Positions 41,356-52,500 of a DNA stretch of 64,000 nucleotides are shown piece by piece. The notes under the pieces were generated by a model, which saw only the letters and a program-made list of their open reading frames with translations, had not been told where the DNA came from and did not search any database. This DNA comes from Adiantum capillus-veneris. Lineage: Eukaryota; Streptophyta; Polypodiopsida; Polypodiales; Pteridaceae. The number at the start of each line of letters is the position of its first letter. Position 1 is the first letter of the stretch. The position numbers were made by a program, and so were the translations under genes. The stretch spans positions 54,498,647 through 54,562,646 of the forward strand of contig CM043942.1 of assembly GCA_014529385.2 (NCBI GenBank), given 5' to 3'.

Positions 41356-41708
41356 AAACTGGATCGGAAGGATCATCTACTACTCTGTCATTAAGTTGAG
41401 CACTGGTATGGTGACTGGAGATTATTGGGGCAACCCTTTTCCGGAATGTAAGATGATCCGCCTTGCCGTGGCCATTCCGCTTACGGTTATTGGCTTTGCC
41501 AGTAACTAACTAAGAGATCATCAACAAAAAATGATGAAAAATAACCTATTCGAAACTTCAAAAAGTCTAACTCTTTCGATGATTAGCCGTCGGGGGGTTT
41601 CCAGTGAACTACCAAAAAGAAAAATCCCTTTTCGTTTGTTCGTTAAGAGTTACCCGTACGGTGTCACTCTAGAGTGACTCGGGAGTTCATATCGAATGTG
41701 TTTTCTTA
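41356..41708. other. Spacer
   Basis: A 62-codon frame starting GTG at 41321 overlaps the tRNA remnant and is doubtful. The frame before 41709 is open back to a TAG at 41670, so the next ORF could begin further upstream. Confidence 0.35.
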
Positions 41709-42110
41709 GTGGTCGCCATTTCAATGTACGAATTTGGAAGGAATAAGCGGGGGCAATTTTTTAACTTGTTACTTCTATTCTTCCAATTCCGACAGTTCAG
41801 AAGACAGGCCGGAAGCGGAAACAAGCCAGCAGCCGCCGAACAAGGCTCGACGCCGACAGAGAATTTATCGTTTCCTCCTCCTCCATCATCTTCGGGGGCG
41901 CCGTTATGGGAAGAGGAGTTTGGAGGGGATACTCGTGAAATCAAGGATGACAACTCCACTCCAGAAGGAGACAAGGCCGGACACGAATTGAGCTCAGGGC
42001 CGTCAAGCGAAGTTGAGGGAAGCCCTTCGTCATCGAAGAACAGGAAGGAGGAGGGTACTAGCGAGGCTCCCGAGACTAGCGAGGCAAAGAGCCAGAGCCC
42101 CTTTTCTTGA
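41709..42110 (+). CDS. Hypothetical ORF, low-complexity acidic tail (133 aa)
   Basis: Starts VVAISMYEFGRNKRGQFF and LLLLFFQFRQF, followed by a Pro/Ser/Glu-rich disordered region (FPPPPSSSGAP, EGDKAGHELSSG). In the same frame upstream VHIECVFL is open back to TAG 41670, which could be an editing site. Unrecognised. Confidence 0.35.
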   Translation: MVAISMYEFGRNKRGQFFNLLLLFFQFRQFRRQAGSGNKPAAAEQGSTPTENLSFPPPPSSSGAPLWEEEFGGDTREIKDDNSTPEGDKAGHELSSGPSSEVEGSPSSSKNRKEEGTSEAPETSEAKSQSPFS

Positions 42111-42173
42111 CAACAAGAAGAGGCTGCTTTCCAAGCTGGATCACTTTGCACAATCACAAGTGCCTAAACGTTC

Positions 42174-42538
42174 TTGTGTGGAACCGGGTTTTGTGTTTCT
42201 GTAGGGGACCAAAACCGGAGGAAGACACTCCTTCCGGAAATGAAGGAACGGTCAGGATACTGGTCGGGCGATAATGACCCGGAGAATAGGAAGCACTGGG
42301 GGGAATTTCCTGGCTTTGCCCCTTCCTGCTTCCCGAAAAAGAGAATGGCAAGGATGAACCCGAGAATGAGAAAAGGAGCAGCAGTAGGTATTGGAAACGT
42401 ATTTAGTCCTTTGACAAGCCCTGTGGCGTGAAATCTATCATTAGCCAAACAATTATTCGGTCTCCAGGCTTTGCCTTAACAAAAGCTATTGCCCTGTTTG
42501 CTTTGATGATGGCCTTTTCGATATTCTTCGTATTTTAA
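42174..42538 (+). pseudogene. atp9: Unknown ORF fused to atp9 3' half
   Basis: From 42375 to 42538 the sequence is the second half of ATP synthase subunit c: [11 protein letters not shown], then VA[TGA]N.SLAKQLFG, and after a net 7-base loss GFALTKAIALFALMMAF ending IFFVF with TAA (42536-42538). The TGA is at the conserved arginine (VARN) and fits U-to-C editing. Upstream, about 67 unrelated codons lead in frame into the atp9 part (MARMNPRMRKGAAV). The first 33 bases of the atp9 part (to TTTAGT) are identical to the last 33 of the atp9 head in atp9::orf330, so the two chimeras break at the same place. Confidence 0.7.
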
Positions 42539-42618
42539 GGAAATCAATAAACAACCCTGAAGATAAGTCTAGATAAATAACGGTTACTTCGGGGTGGCCT
42601 TTGCTTTGGTCACCCCCC

Positions 42619-42689
42619 AACTAGGTAACATAATGGTAATGCGTTGGACTTACAGTCCTAGAATGATGGTTCGACTCCATCCCCAGTTT
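42619..42689 (+). tRNA. tRNA with UAC anticodon (Val), trnC-like body
   Basis: Acceptor AACTAGG/CCCAGTT (one mismatch), D arm ACAT/ATGC with AATGGTA loop, anticodon stem TTGGA/TCCTA with loop CTTACAG (anticodon UAC), T arm GATGG-TTCGACT-CCATC. The body (GTAACATAATGG, GGTTCGACTCC) is strikingly like plant mitochondrial trnC-GCA, but the anticodon reads Val. Confidence 0.6.
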
Positions 42690-42938
42690 TTTTTAAGTAA
42701 ACCCACTGTGGCATGACGTACATGACAAGGGACCCTACTTAGAATGCAATGGATGTATGTGGGTTCCCCCCAGCTACCTACTCCTTTTGCTAGGGATTTG
42801 GACACGCGAGGAGGAGGCTCTGTTGCTAGCCCTTATTGACATAGAGCTACTGCCTTGGCAAGAGCTGCTGTCTTCGCTATGTCAACCGTGCATAAAGAAA
42901 TGCCATAAACGTAAAAAACAAAGAAATTGCTAGAAGAA

Positions 42939-42985
42939 TGTCGATTGATTCTACGACGTAAACGAATCATATAATCGTTGCAACT
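42939..42985 (+). pseudogene. rpl36: Second, diverged rpl36 fragment
   Basis: TGTCGATTGATTCTACGACG and the following AAACGAATCAT match the centre of rpl36 ([10 protein letters not shown]) with a few changes, five bases before the contig end. Plastid sequence therefore also reaches this contig edge. Confidence 0.55.
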
Positions 42986-42990
42986 TGAAG

Positions 42991-43190
42991 NNNNNNNNNN
43001 NNNNNNNNNNNNNNNNNNNNNNNNNNNNNNNNNNNNNNNNNNNNNNNNNNNNNNNNNNNNNNNNNNNNNNNNNNNNNNNNNNNNNNNNNNNNNNNNNNNN
43101 NNNNNNNNNNNNNNNNNNNNNNNNNNNNNNNNNNNNNNNNNNNNNNNNNNNNNNNNNNNNNNNNNNNNNNNNNNNNNNNNNNNNNNNNNN
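42991..43190. other. Assembly gap, 200 N
   Basis: Second 200-N gap. Sequence character changes from mitochondrial to nuclear across it. Confidence 0.95.
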
Positions 43191-43996
43191 AGAGAAGAAA
43201 GAGAGAGAATTCAACCACAGAATCCAAGAGCAGGGAAAGCTAGATGTAGAATTGAGTATTTGGAGCAGTTCCTTATGTTTGTGTGTGTTTGTGTTGCGTG
43301 TGTGTGTGTGTGTAGTTTTTTGATGATGCATTCTTGTGTGTATGCTTGATATAGTATGTTATAAAGTAGTCAGAGAAAGAGAGAACATTCCACGTAGCCA
43401 TAGAAATTTAGAGCAAGAAGAAAGAGAAATAAGTTGATTAAAGAGAGAGTAAAGAAATTGATCGGAAGGCAAATTAACAAGGTGGGGTGTGTGTGTGTGT
43501 ATGTCAGCATGTGGGGTGTGTGTGGTGTGGTGTTCAAGGTGTTTTTGCGAGAGTTGTATGTGTATTTGGTGTCTGAGCCAAAAAGGGAAATTGTGAGAGA
43601 AAGAGATAAAGTAGAGAATCGATGTAGTATAGAAACCTACTAGAGATGTAGAAAGAGACCAAGACAAAGAAGCAGAGCTAGAGAGATGTATGAGGATGTA
43701 TTAGCATACATGATTGTGTTCGTGTATAAGTGGGGAAGATTGTTGTGTATCAGGAGCAAGAAACATATGAAAATATTTGAGTGTCATGGGCAAGAAAGAA
43801 GAAGAGAAATTATGTTCTAGAGAGAGAACATTTCAATAGTGAAAGAGAGAATTTTCAATTTTCAAACAAGTAAAGGAAAACCGACAAAGATGAACGAGAT
43901 CAGAACTTGGTGAACAACGATGAAAGCTGTCAGGACAAGGTTCTGTAGGGGCAAGGCCCAAACCTAAGGACTAGGATGGTCATGGACTTCGGCCAA
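43191..43996. other. Purine-rich and GT-rich nuclear flank
   Basis: GA-rich sequence with TGTG microsatellites at about 43280-43316 and 43485-43520. No gene seen. Confidence 0.5.
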
Positions 43997-44109
43997 GGCC
44001 TGGGCTAGACAGTGTGGACAGGGGATCCGTCTAGGGCAAGGGGCTAGGAGCCTGCCTATATAATGGGGGGTGGGAGGAGGATCTCAGCCTAGCTTCCCTA
44101 GTTCTTACA
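43997..44109 (+). repeat. 5' LTR
   Basis: Contains CCTATATAATGG, a TATA box, and ends TTCTTACA. The expected leading TG is changed to GG. Confidence 0.8.
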
Positions 44110-44110
44110 C

Positions 44111-44122
44111 TGGTATCAGAGC
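44111..44122 (+). promoter_or_regulatory. Primer-binding site
   Basis: TGGTATCAGAGC, complementary to the 3' end of initiator methionine tRNA, one base after the 5' LTR. Confidence 0.85.
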
Positions 44123-44965
44123 TTAGGTGGCCTAGGAGGTCTCTCTCCACTCTCTCTCTAAGTGTTTCTCACTTTTGGCTCCTAAAAGGAGGGCTTTAAG
44201 GTGTGAACCGTGATCTTTTTAGAGATTTTCCCAAAATAGCAATCGTTTTTTGTCTATTTCGGGTACCGTTTCCCGATTGGACCGCCTCTGTGTGGTGCAC
44301 GAAACTGCGCAAGCTTGGGCTTGGAGGACGGCCATGGCTTCAATGGTTGGATTCCAAGAGATCTTGGTCTAATTGCTGCTGTGCAAGGCGCACACACCTC
44401 CCCATCCTTCCACGATTTCTCAACACGCTGTCTGCACAGAAATCGTCAAATTTTCGTTTTCTTTTTCACATGGCATGGCCAAAGATTTTGGTTTTTTGAT
44501 CCTTTTCCCTTCTTGGTGGTCTTTCCACAAGAACGGCAAGTCACAAGCAAGAACCTCCTTGATCGTGCAAGCATCAAGCCATGTCGGCTTTCCCTTTGAG
44601 CTTGACGGCTCACGATTCCGCTCAGTCCTTGCAAAATTTCCAGATTTTTGAATTTTTTATTTACACTTGTGACGGTTCGCTTGGCGTTTATGCACCATAA
44701 TCGTTCGCCGATTACGGAAGCTTTCAATTATCAAGCTTCTTCAAAGCGGTGACGATTCAACCATCTCGACTACAAGATTTCAATCCTCTTGCAAGCCAAC
44801 GACGATTTTTCGAGGTTTGCTTTCTACACCGATTTTGCAAGTTGTTTCTTCTTTAACGGTCAGTTGCTACGACGCACAAGTGGATTAGCAAGGCTCCTAT
44901 ACTTTGCGAGTGCTCTCAATATCAGGTATTTTTTCTGAGTACTTCTTTCACCGCACTCTGTAGCC
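44123..44965. other. Retrotransposon 5' leader
   Basis: About 840 bases between primer-binding site and the first gag codons; short frames only. Confidence 0.5.
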
Positions 44966-46137
44966 ATGGATTCGTATATCAACATGACATTTGATTTTGA
45001 GCAAAGTACTCCTGATGCTACCAATGATGGCCCGCGCCGGATCCTCTCAAGGAGAGTACCCACGACGCTACGACAGGAGAAGATACTTACAAATTCCTCG
45101 ATATTCAAGAATTTCGTGCACTTCAGACACGCATGACAATCTTGGATGAAAATATCAAAGCTTTAAATGAAAATGTTACTAAACTTTCCACATTAGTAAT
45201 TCAATTAATGCATTAGCAGTCTAAGAGTCTTGCTGACACCCACATGCATGAGCACGTTGGCACACAAGGGCAAGGCCCAATTAATGATACGTTGCATACT
45301 CTCACTGCCAAAGAGGTGGATGACTTGTTAAAGAACTTTAAACGACCAGTCTTTAAGGGCGAAGACCGAGACCGCAATAAGGATGCAGTGAACATCTTTC
45401 TCAGCAAATGGGATGGAATTCACGCCTTACGGCGTACTCCAGATGCATTCAGAGCTCTACAGACGAGCTTAACTCTGGAAGGCAAGGCCTACAAATGGTG
45501 GATGTCTCTCAAGGAGAAGAACATCAAGAGTTGGGTAGCCTTTGAAGCAATGTTTAGCAAGGAATTTTTGCCTACAAACGAGGGCGATCGGAATTGGACG
45601 GCTTGGGACACATGTTCCATGCGCCAATACCCATCACTCCTTGAATATATCTCTCACTATCGGGACGTTATCCTCAAGTTGGAAGGCTTGGATACCTTTC
45701 AACAAGTACGAGGGCTCATACGAGGTCTGACACCCGAGCTTAAGAAGTATGTCAAGACCCAAGACCCTAAAACACTTGAGGAAGCCATAGTGAAAGCACA
45801 TATTCATGATGACTCTGATGAGAAGAAACCACATAATAGTAATGTGCCTGCTAGTATACATGGTAATACACGCACTCAGTACGGGCACAATAAAAGAAAA
45901 TTTCTAGTTGCTAATTTAGATGCATCTAAAAAACCCAAGGGGTCCAGGGTTCCTCTCTTTCTTGAGGATTTTGATAAAGCCATGAAAGAGAAGTTATGTT
46001 TTCAGTGTTTAGGAAGAGGTCATGGAAAAAAAGGATTGTCCCAACGGGAAATCTGCTGCTCAGGGGAAGGAGAAAGCAGTGCACACGGTGCACCTACTGC
46101 CTCTAGTCTTCCTCAAAATTCTCCACAGTGGAAGTAA
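44966..46137 (+). pseudogene. gag of the chromovirus
   Basis: Capsid region of the retrotransposon Gag family: WWMSLKEK, FEAMFSKEFLP and LLEYISHYRDVILKLEG, followed by RGLTPELKKYV, then a single degenerate zinc knuckle CFQCLGRGHGKKG (the last Cys is lost). The likely start is ATG 44966 (MDSYINM), but a frameshift near 45050 and a TAG at 45213 separate it from the long frame beginning 45244. Confidence 0.75.
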
Positions 46138-46760
46138 CACACATTGAGGTGGTGCATCAATGCTGTCTCACAGCTTCCATGTGGCAACAAACCTTTGGAC
46201 CACATGAGTTAGTACGTATGCACGAATATCTGCAAGGGCACAAGGTGCACATCTTGGTAGATGATAGTGCTACTCACAATTTCATCAATTATGGATTGGT
46301 GAAAAAGCTCAAACTGCCTCAAACTCTGAGTACCCACCGCTACAAGGTAGCAATGATGAATGGACATGATACTGAAATATGCGATACTCAATGCGGAGCT
46401 GTTCCATTGGAAGTACAAGGGTACTCTACTTGTTTGGATTTTCAGGTTATAAACATGGAAAGGGCTGATGTGGTTCTTGGTAGGGAGTGGTTGCATAGCC
46501 TAGGACCATCACTGAAGCGTAGCTATGAGCACAACAACTTGATATTTGAATCCCATGGCGCACATGTGTTGTTGTTAGGAGAAAAGGATATACCTTCATC
46601 ACCACTGATTTGTACTGCTGAGCTTATGCAGCTCGTTTCTGATAATGAAATAGATCATGTTTTCTTGTGTTACTCACTCTCTCATTTTCTTTCTAACATT
46701 GAGTCTGTTGAGGGTTTATACAACCCAGTTCTTCACCATGGGCTTCGCCTATCCTTTTAG
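46128..46760 (+). pseudogene. Protease region
   Basis: Retropepsin-type segment with LVDDSATHNFINYGLV; the catalytic motif is normally D-S-G-A, so the glycine is replaced and the enzyme is probably inactive. VVLGREWL further on is the flap/alpha-helix motif usual for gypsy proteases. Confidence 0.7.
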
Positions 46761-47421
46761 TAAAGAAAAAGGACGGCAGTATGCGCATGTGTATCAGGGC
46801 TTAAATGCGGTTACAGTTAAGAACAAATACCCATTGCCAAAAGTAGATGAGTTATTTGATAAGCTAACTCATGCTCGCATTTTTACAAAAATATACTTGC
46901 GGTCAGGATATCACCAAGTCCGTATTCGGCTTGCCGATATACCTAAGACTGAATTCCAAACACGGTTTGGACACTACGAGCTTTTGGTGATGCCCTTTGG
47001 GTAACCAATGCGCCCGCAACATTCATGACACTTATGGATAATGTTTTGAAGCCATATTTGGGCAAATTTGTCATTGTTTTCCTCGACGACATTCTAGTTT
47101 ATAGTGCTTCTGAAGAAGAACACTTACAACATCTCAGCAGGTATTTGAGTTGTTACGCACAAACAAGTTATATGCCAAGGAATCTAAATGTGATTTTCTC
47201 AAAGATGAAATTCATTATTTAGGGCATGTTATTTCAGCTAACGGCCTATACATGGATAAATGCAAAGTGGATACCATCAGGAAATGCCCTCCTCCTAAAA
47301 ATCTGGAAGAATTACATATATTTTTAGGATTTACAGGTTTTTACCGAAGGTTCGTTAAAAACTATGCTCAAATTGTTGTTCCTATGACGGATCAACAAAA
47401 AGGCAAAGGTAAAGCTTTTTA
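46740..47421 (+). pseudogene. Reverse transcriptase
   Basis: Visible in order: [32 protein letters not shown] (motif A, with IYLRSGYHQ for DLRSGYHQ, so the catalytic Asp is replaced), [12 protein letters not shown] (a TAA and a shift follow), VFLDDILVYS (motif C, intact DD) and GHVISANG. Broken in at least two frames. Confidence 0.8.
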
Positions 47422-48040
47422 GTGGGATCCGCTCAACAGCATAGTTTCGATACGCTCAAGGATGCATTAGCTACAGCTCCTATACTGGCTATTGTAGATC
47501 CTTTGAAACCATTCATTTTGGAAACGGATGCCAGTGATCGTGCTATTGGAGCAGTCCTGTTACCAGACGGACGACCGATTGCATTTAAAAGTAAGAAGCT
47601 TGATGCAGCTCAGTAGAACTATTCTGCTTACGAACGCGAACTCTATGCAATAGTGTCTGCCTTAAAGACATGGTGACATTATCTGTATGGTGCTCAGTTT
47701 GAGATTGTGTTTGACCATGAAAGCATCAAATGGTTTACACAACAAACAGATTTAAAGGGTCAAAAATCTAGGTGGGCCGAGATCCTTCAGGAATATGATG
47801 CCAAGTTAAGGTATCGCAAAGGCCGATACAATGTAGTGGCAGACGCTTTAAGTCGAATGCCAGAGATCAATTTGTTCTTGTTCACGGAACTTTGTAGTGA
47901 ATTTTTAGATTCTCTCAAGGGAAAATATGAGCAAGATGAAGCATATTCCAAAGTGTGGAGCCATGTTCAAAAGAAGGATCCTTCTCACTTCAATGAAGGT
48001 AGTGTACAGTTAACCTCCACACCTAGTTCTCCTTTATAAA
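47422..48040 (+). pseudogene. RNase H domain
   Basis: LETDASDRAIGAVL, then TAG in place of a Gln/Trp codon and TGA within the RHYLYG segment, EIVFDHESIKWF and the YRKGRYNVVADALSR terminus (catalytic Asp present). Confidence 0.78.
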
Positions 48041-48914
48041 GTGAGGAACTACAACAATGGAAGCATTTTACCATTGACAATGGGTACCTACTCCACAAGG
48101 GGAGAGTTTTGTGTACCGACGGACACAGACATTCGGTGCCAAATTCTTTATGAATGTCATGATAGTCCAAGTGCAGGGCACCCGGGGATTAGAAAACTTA
48201 TTCTCTTGTACGACGACAATTTTACTGGCCAGGTCTACATGGCTTTGTTCAAGCTTATGTCTTGCACTGCCAAAAATGTCAAGTTAACAACTCAGAGCGC
48301 CTGAAAGCAGGAGGACTCTTACATCCTTTGGAGATTCCCAATGGAAAATGGATAGTATCTCTATGGATTTTATTGTAGGTTTACCAACCACTATACGAGG
48401 TCATGACTCAGTATGGGTGGTCGTAGACAGGTTGACTAAACTATGTAAGTTTATTCCGACCAAATCAACGATTGAGACACCAGAACTAGCGAAGTTATTT
48501 GTGGACAATCTATACAAATTGTATAGTTTGCCAAGTAACATTGTTAGCGACCGTGATCCCAAGTTTAACAGCCACTTTTGGAGAGCTGTATTTAAACGAT
48601 TGGGTACACAACTAAACCTCATTACAACTGATCATCCAAAAACGGATGGTCAAACGAAACGGGTTAACCGGGTTCTAGAGGATATGCTAAGAGCATATGT
48701 CAGCAAAAAGCAGTCAGACTGGGAAGAATACTTACCTATTCTCGAGTTTGCCTACAACAGTGCTAAGCATGTCACAACAGGTTTTAGTCCTTTCATGCTC
48801 ATGTATGGGTTTCAACCTAGGTCACCAGTTACGGTGGGGTTGGCAGCCGAAAAACTCCAACAGGTTAAGGATTTTCTCCAAGACCACATGGATATGCTGA
48901 AACTTTCTCGTTAG
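48041..48914 (+). pseudogene. Integrase
   Basis: A damaged H2C2 zinc domain (GHPGIRK, then CTAKNVK) and the D,D-35-E core: SMDFIVGLP, NIVSDRDPKF and a TDGQTKRVNRVLEDMLR stretch with the final Glu replaced (QTERVN is usual). The downstream frame (48915-49200) shows the GKLY-type C-terminal segment in pieces. Confidence 0.8.
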
Positions 48915-49205
48915 AATGTCCGGCAAGCACAGGATCGGTACAAGAAATACGCTAATGAGAAACATCGACAAGTTACCTTCGAAGAAGGGGAGGAAGTATT
49001 TTTACGTGTGCCAGAACATTCAGAAAGTCTGAAAACTAGACCGACACCTAAATTATCTCCCGATAATGTGGGCCTTTCAAAATACTCAAGCGAGTCGGTG
49101 ATTGTGCCTACAAACTATTACTACCTTCACATTCTCGCATTCATCTGTAGTTTCATGTAAGCCGTCTACAAAAACGGTTACATGGGGATGACAATGTCAT
49201 TGACC

Positions 49206-49421
49206 AATAGGTTTTGGTTGATTACATTGAACCTCCTACCTTACCGCATGAACCTGAACGTGTTCTGGATTATCATGAGTTGTGTACACATCATCACGTA
49301 CGACAACAAGCCTTAATCAAGTGGAAAGACTGACCTGAAGAAGGTGCCACTTGGGAAAACATTAGTGTTCTTAAGAAGAAGTTTCCCACTTTTATTTTCA
49401 GGGACGAAAACTCTTCTTAAG
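49206..49421 (+). pseudogene. Chromodomain at integrase C-terminus
   Basis: PERVLDYHEL, ALIKWKD, a TGA in place of Trp, then PEEGATWENISVL and KKFPTF: the aromatic and acidic residues of a group of chromodomains that direct insertion into heterochromatin. Places the element in the chromovirus clade. Confidence 0.75.
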
Positions 49422-49431
49422 GGGGGAGTAA

Positions 49432-49545
49432 TGTCCGGGCTAGACAGTGTGGATAGGGATCCGTCTAGGGCAAGGGGCTAGGAGCCCGCCTATATAATGG
49501 GGGGTTGGGAGGAGGATCTCAGGTCTAGCTTCCCTAGTTCTTACA
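49432..49545 (+). repeat. 3' LTR
   Basis: Starts TGTCCGGGCTAG and ends TTCTTACA, directly after the purine tract. Confidence 0.82.
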
Positions 49546-52500
49546 AAAGCACATTAACATTGATGGCAACCTAAGTGAACCCTATGGTTATTCACATCAA
49601 CTTAAGCAAACAAGATGATAACTCTAAATATTTAAATGAAAACACTAATGAAAATTCATTAGTTTGCATCATTCAAACTCAAAGTGAAGTCATATTTCAA
49701 TATTAATTTAAATTTAGAAGCAAAAATTGGTTGTTTGAAAGTCTTTAAAGAAAGTTTTTAAGTTGAAATCAATGATTATAAAAATGGCATATGCATTTTT
49801 AGATCAAGCATTGAGCTAGGAGATGAATATTTAATTGCTATTAATACAAAAAATTTAGTTTGTTATATCTATGGTGTTGTCAAGGACATTTTCTTATATG
49901 TGCGTGTTCACAAATTAATTAAAAATTTGTCGTGATTTCGGAGTTGTGAGCATTATTGCAAAGTTGATAAAGTAAGGAAAGAAAATTTGTTCAACATGTT
50001 CAAAAACATCTCTAGAAGTAATGATTGTGACAATGTTTAGCAATATATTAAACATTTTGACCTAGAGGGCCGTTGTGCTTTTGGACTATGCTTGAGGGCA
50101 ACCAACTTTCAAGATGGGCGCAAAGATTAAAGCATCCTTTGGTTCTAAACTGATGCTACACACTTCTTGGAATGAGCTAATAATTTATGACAGCTATTCT
50201 AGGTTGGTCAATTAGAGTTTCCACAGATCAGATTAAAGATTTCATGTATCAAATCAGGCAAAGACTGAAATTGGAATATACACTGGAATGAAATGCCAAG
50301 ACTGGAATTGAAATGAAATGCAAAGACTAGGACTGAAATATAGACTAGACAAGAATCTAGAACTAGTATATATTCAGATTAGTGTAAGCAAAGTACAACA
50401 GTATGAGCCAAGTCTGCTCATGGGCTTAATGATTAAGGTTATAAAAGTACAAGAGCAGGAAGAGATCTAAGACACTAAGTAGTGATAGTGAAACAATTTT
50501 TCAAAGGAGAAGTCCCTGCAAAATGATTAGTGGGTCCTATTTATAGCCGTCAGATTGGGTCTCTGATCGATTGTCCATTGCATCATTTACTGCAATAACT
50601 AGCCTTGAAACTTAATAGCCCAACCACCAGTCTAAATCCTTAATTGGTCCCATCGTCTACTACATTTTCTTCCCCCTTTTCTTTGAATTTTGGAATATTT
50701 ACAAAATTTTAGCAATCCTCGATGATGAGTTAAGCAATGTTAGTCCACCAAACCATTTTTCATTTATCTAGAACCTTCTTCCTGGGAGGCCTACAAGGAA
50801 CTCGTCCATTAAGCCTTCAATCTAGTTGCTTGGTAAGTGTGACTTGTGTGGACCTCTTCTTGTCCTAGTGTCCCTCATTCTTCTCTAGTTAAGGGTGGTT
50901 TTTGCATCTCTGCCCCAATCTCCATCATTGAGGTGACTGTCTCGGCTCGTACTTCCTCTTTGATTAACCATGCTATCATAGGCTCTCTCATTTGGCCCGA
51001 AGTTCTATTCTGTTTTAGGTATTGTTCCCATAATGACTTCTAAGATCGAATATCCCTAGTATTTTGGCTATTCAATCTCTTATGGGGTCATCATAACAAA
51101 ATTATTGTTATAACAATCCCTAAAGAGGTGGATAGGAAGTTCTATTAAGCCCTTCTCCTTGATCTTGAAAATATACATGATTTTCAAGGATGTTAGCTGT
51201 CGCGGTTTGGCATGAGCAATCCAAATCAAGTTCGTAACATTAGTGTCTTCTTACAATAAACTCCAAGCCCTGGGTTGTCGGTAGGTATAAGCTTTAGAGG
51301 TTTGGTTTCTATCAAGTCATATCCTTCTAACTCTTACATTGGTGGTTCTTTCTTCACAATAATTTTGGAATATCCTTCTACCTCTAACATTGGTGGTTCT
51401 TCCTTCACAGCGATGTCTGGAATCACAATATCAACTTCCAATCCCCATTTCTCTACGGTGTCAGGAATTTTTTATTTTGCCCGTTTCGGTCCACGTAGAA
51501 GGTATCTTGCTTGTTTCTGTCTAACCTCCTCTTCAAACTCAACAATATGGTCATCTACCCTTACGACATATTCCTCCATTAGGATCCACATAAATTTGGG
51601 CCCCATGCTTGTTAGTCTTATAAAAGGTCAGAATGTTCTTGAACCTGAGTGAGGTTTCAGTCCTCAATTGGGTTGAAATTGAAGACATCTTGGAACTTGA
51701 GCTGGAGAAAGTGTCTAGATTTGTTTCTCTATAGTCATTAAAGGTCTCCCCTAGTTTATCGATGAATGCCCTTCTCAAATTTTCTACCAAAGTGCCGAGA
51801 TCACCTAACACCTACCAAATCTCAAGCTCATAAATGAACACAAGGAATTGACAAAACTGATACTTCAAACTTGGAAAGATGCTTTTTGGTTCAGACATAG
51901 TGCTTTCACCATTGTGGCTTGCCCTTTTCTGACAAGACGTGGTTTCTTGCACACCAATACTTCAAACCATATGCGATTTCACAATTGTTAATCTAAAGTC
52001 ATAAAGTATTTGATAATTCCTAGCACTAATCACTAGATTCACCCAATGAGCCAAAATCCAATAATTGTGTACAAGCTATCTTAGGCATGCCAAAGACGGC
52101 TTCACCCTTTTTGAGAGATGAAATCAATCTTTTAGCACTTGAATGGGGTTCCTATGATCAAAAAGCTAATCTTGGTGCCAAGATAAAAAAATCACCCTTT
52201 TGATAAACTTTTTATCTTCATTGCATCGAAGATAAAACTTCACTATTTCAAGAGATTTTTGTCTAACATGATTTACTTGGGTTTTCACATGTAATTTCAA
52301 GTCTCTCCACTCAATTTCACAAAGTTTTGATTGTATGTAAGTGTTTTATCACCCCTTTTGTCCATTTTTGGAGGTTTCCAACTCTTTTGGTGTTTCCAGT
52401 CTTTGCACAGCTTCAAAGTTGTTAAAACTTGCTCAAAAGCTCTATAATGTTCAAGTGAGGCTTCGCCAATGAAAATTTTGCCAATATCACCCATTTGGTA

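Larger units (their letters stand above)
43997..49545 (+). mobile_element. Ty3/gypsy chromovirus, decayed, with ~114-bp LTRs
   Basis: 5' LTR 43997-44109 and 3' LTR 49432-49545 differ at about 8 positions. A primer-binding site (TGGTATCAGAGC, 44111-44122, initiator-Met type) follows the 5' LTR and a purine tract (AAGGGGGGAG, 49419-49428) precedes the 3' LTR. Inside are gag, protease, RT, RNase H, integrase and a chromodomain, in gypsy order. Several stops and frameshifts (for example TAG or TGA for Trp/Gln codons) make it non-autonomous. No clear target-site duplication was seen. Confidence 0.88.
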
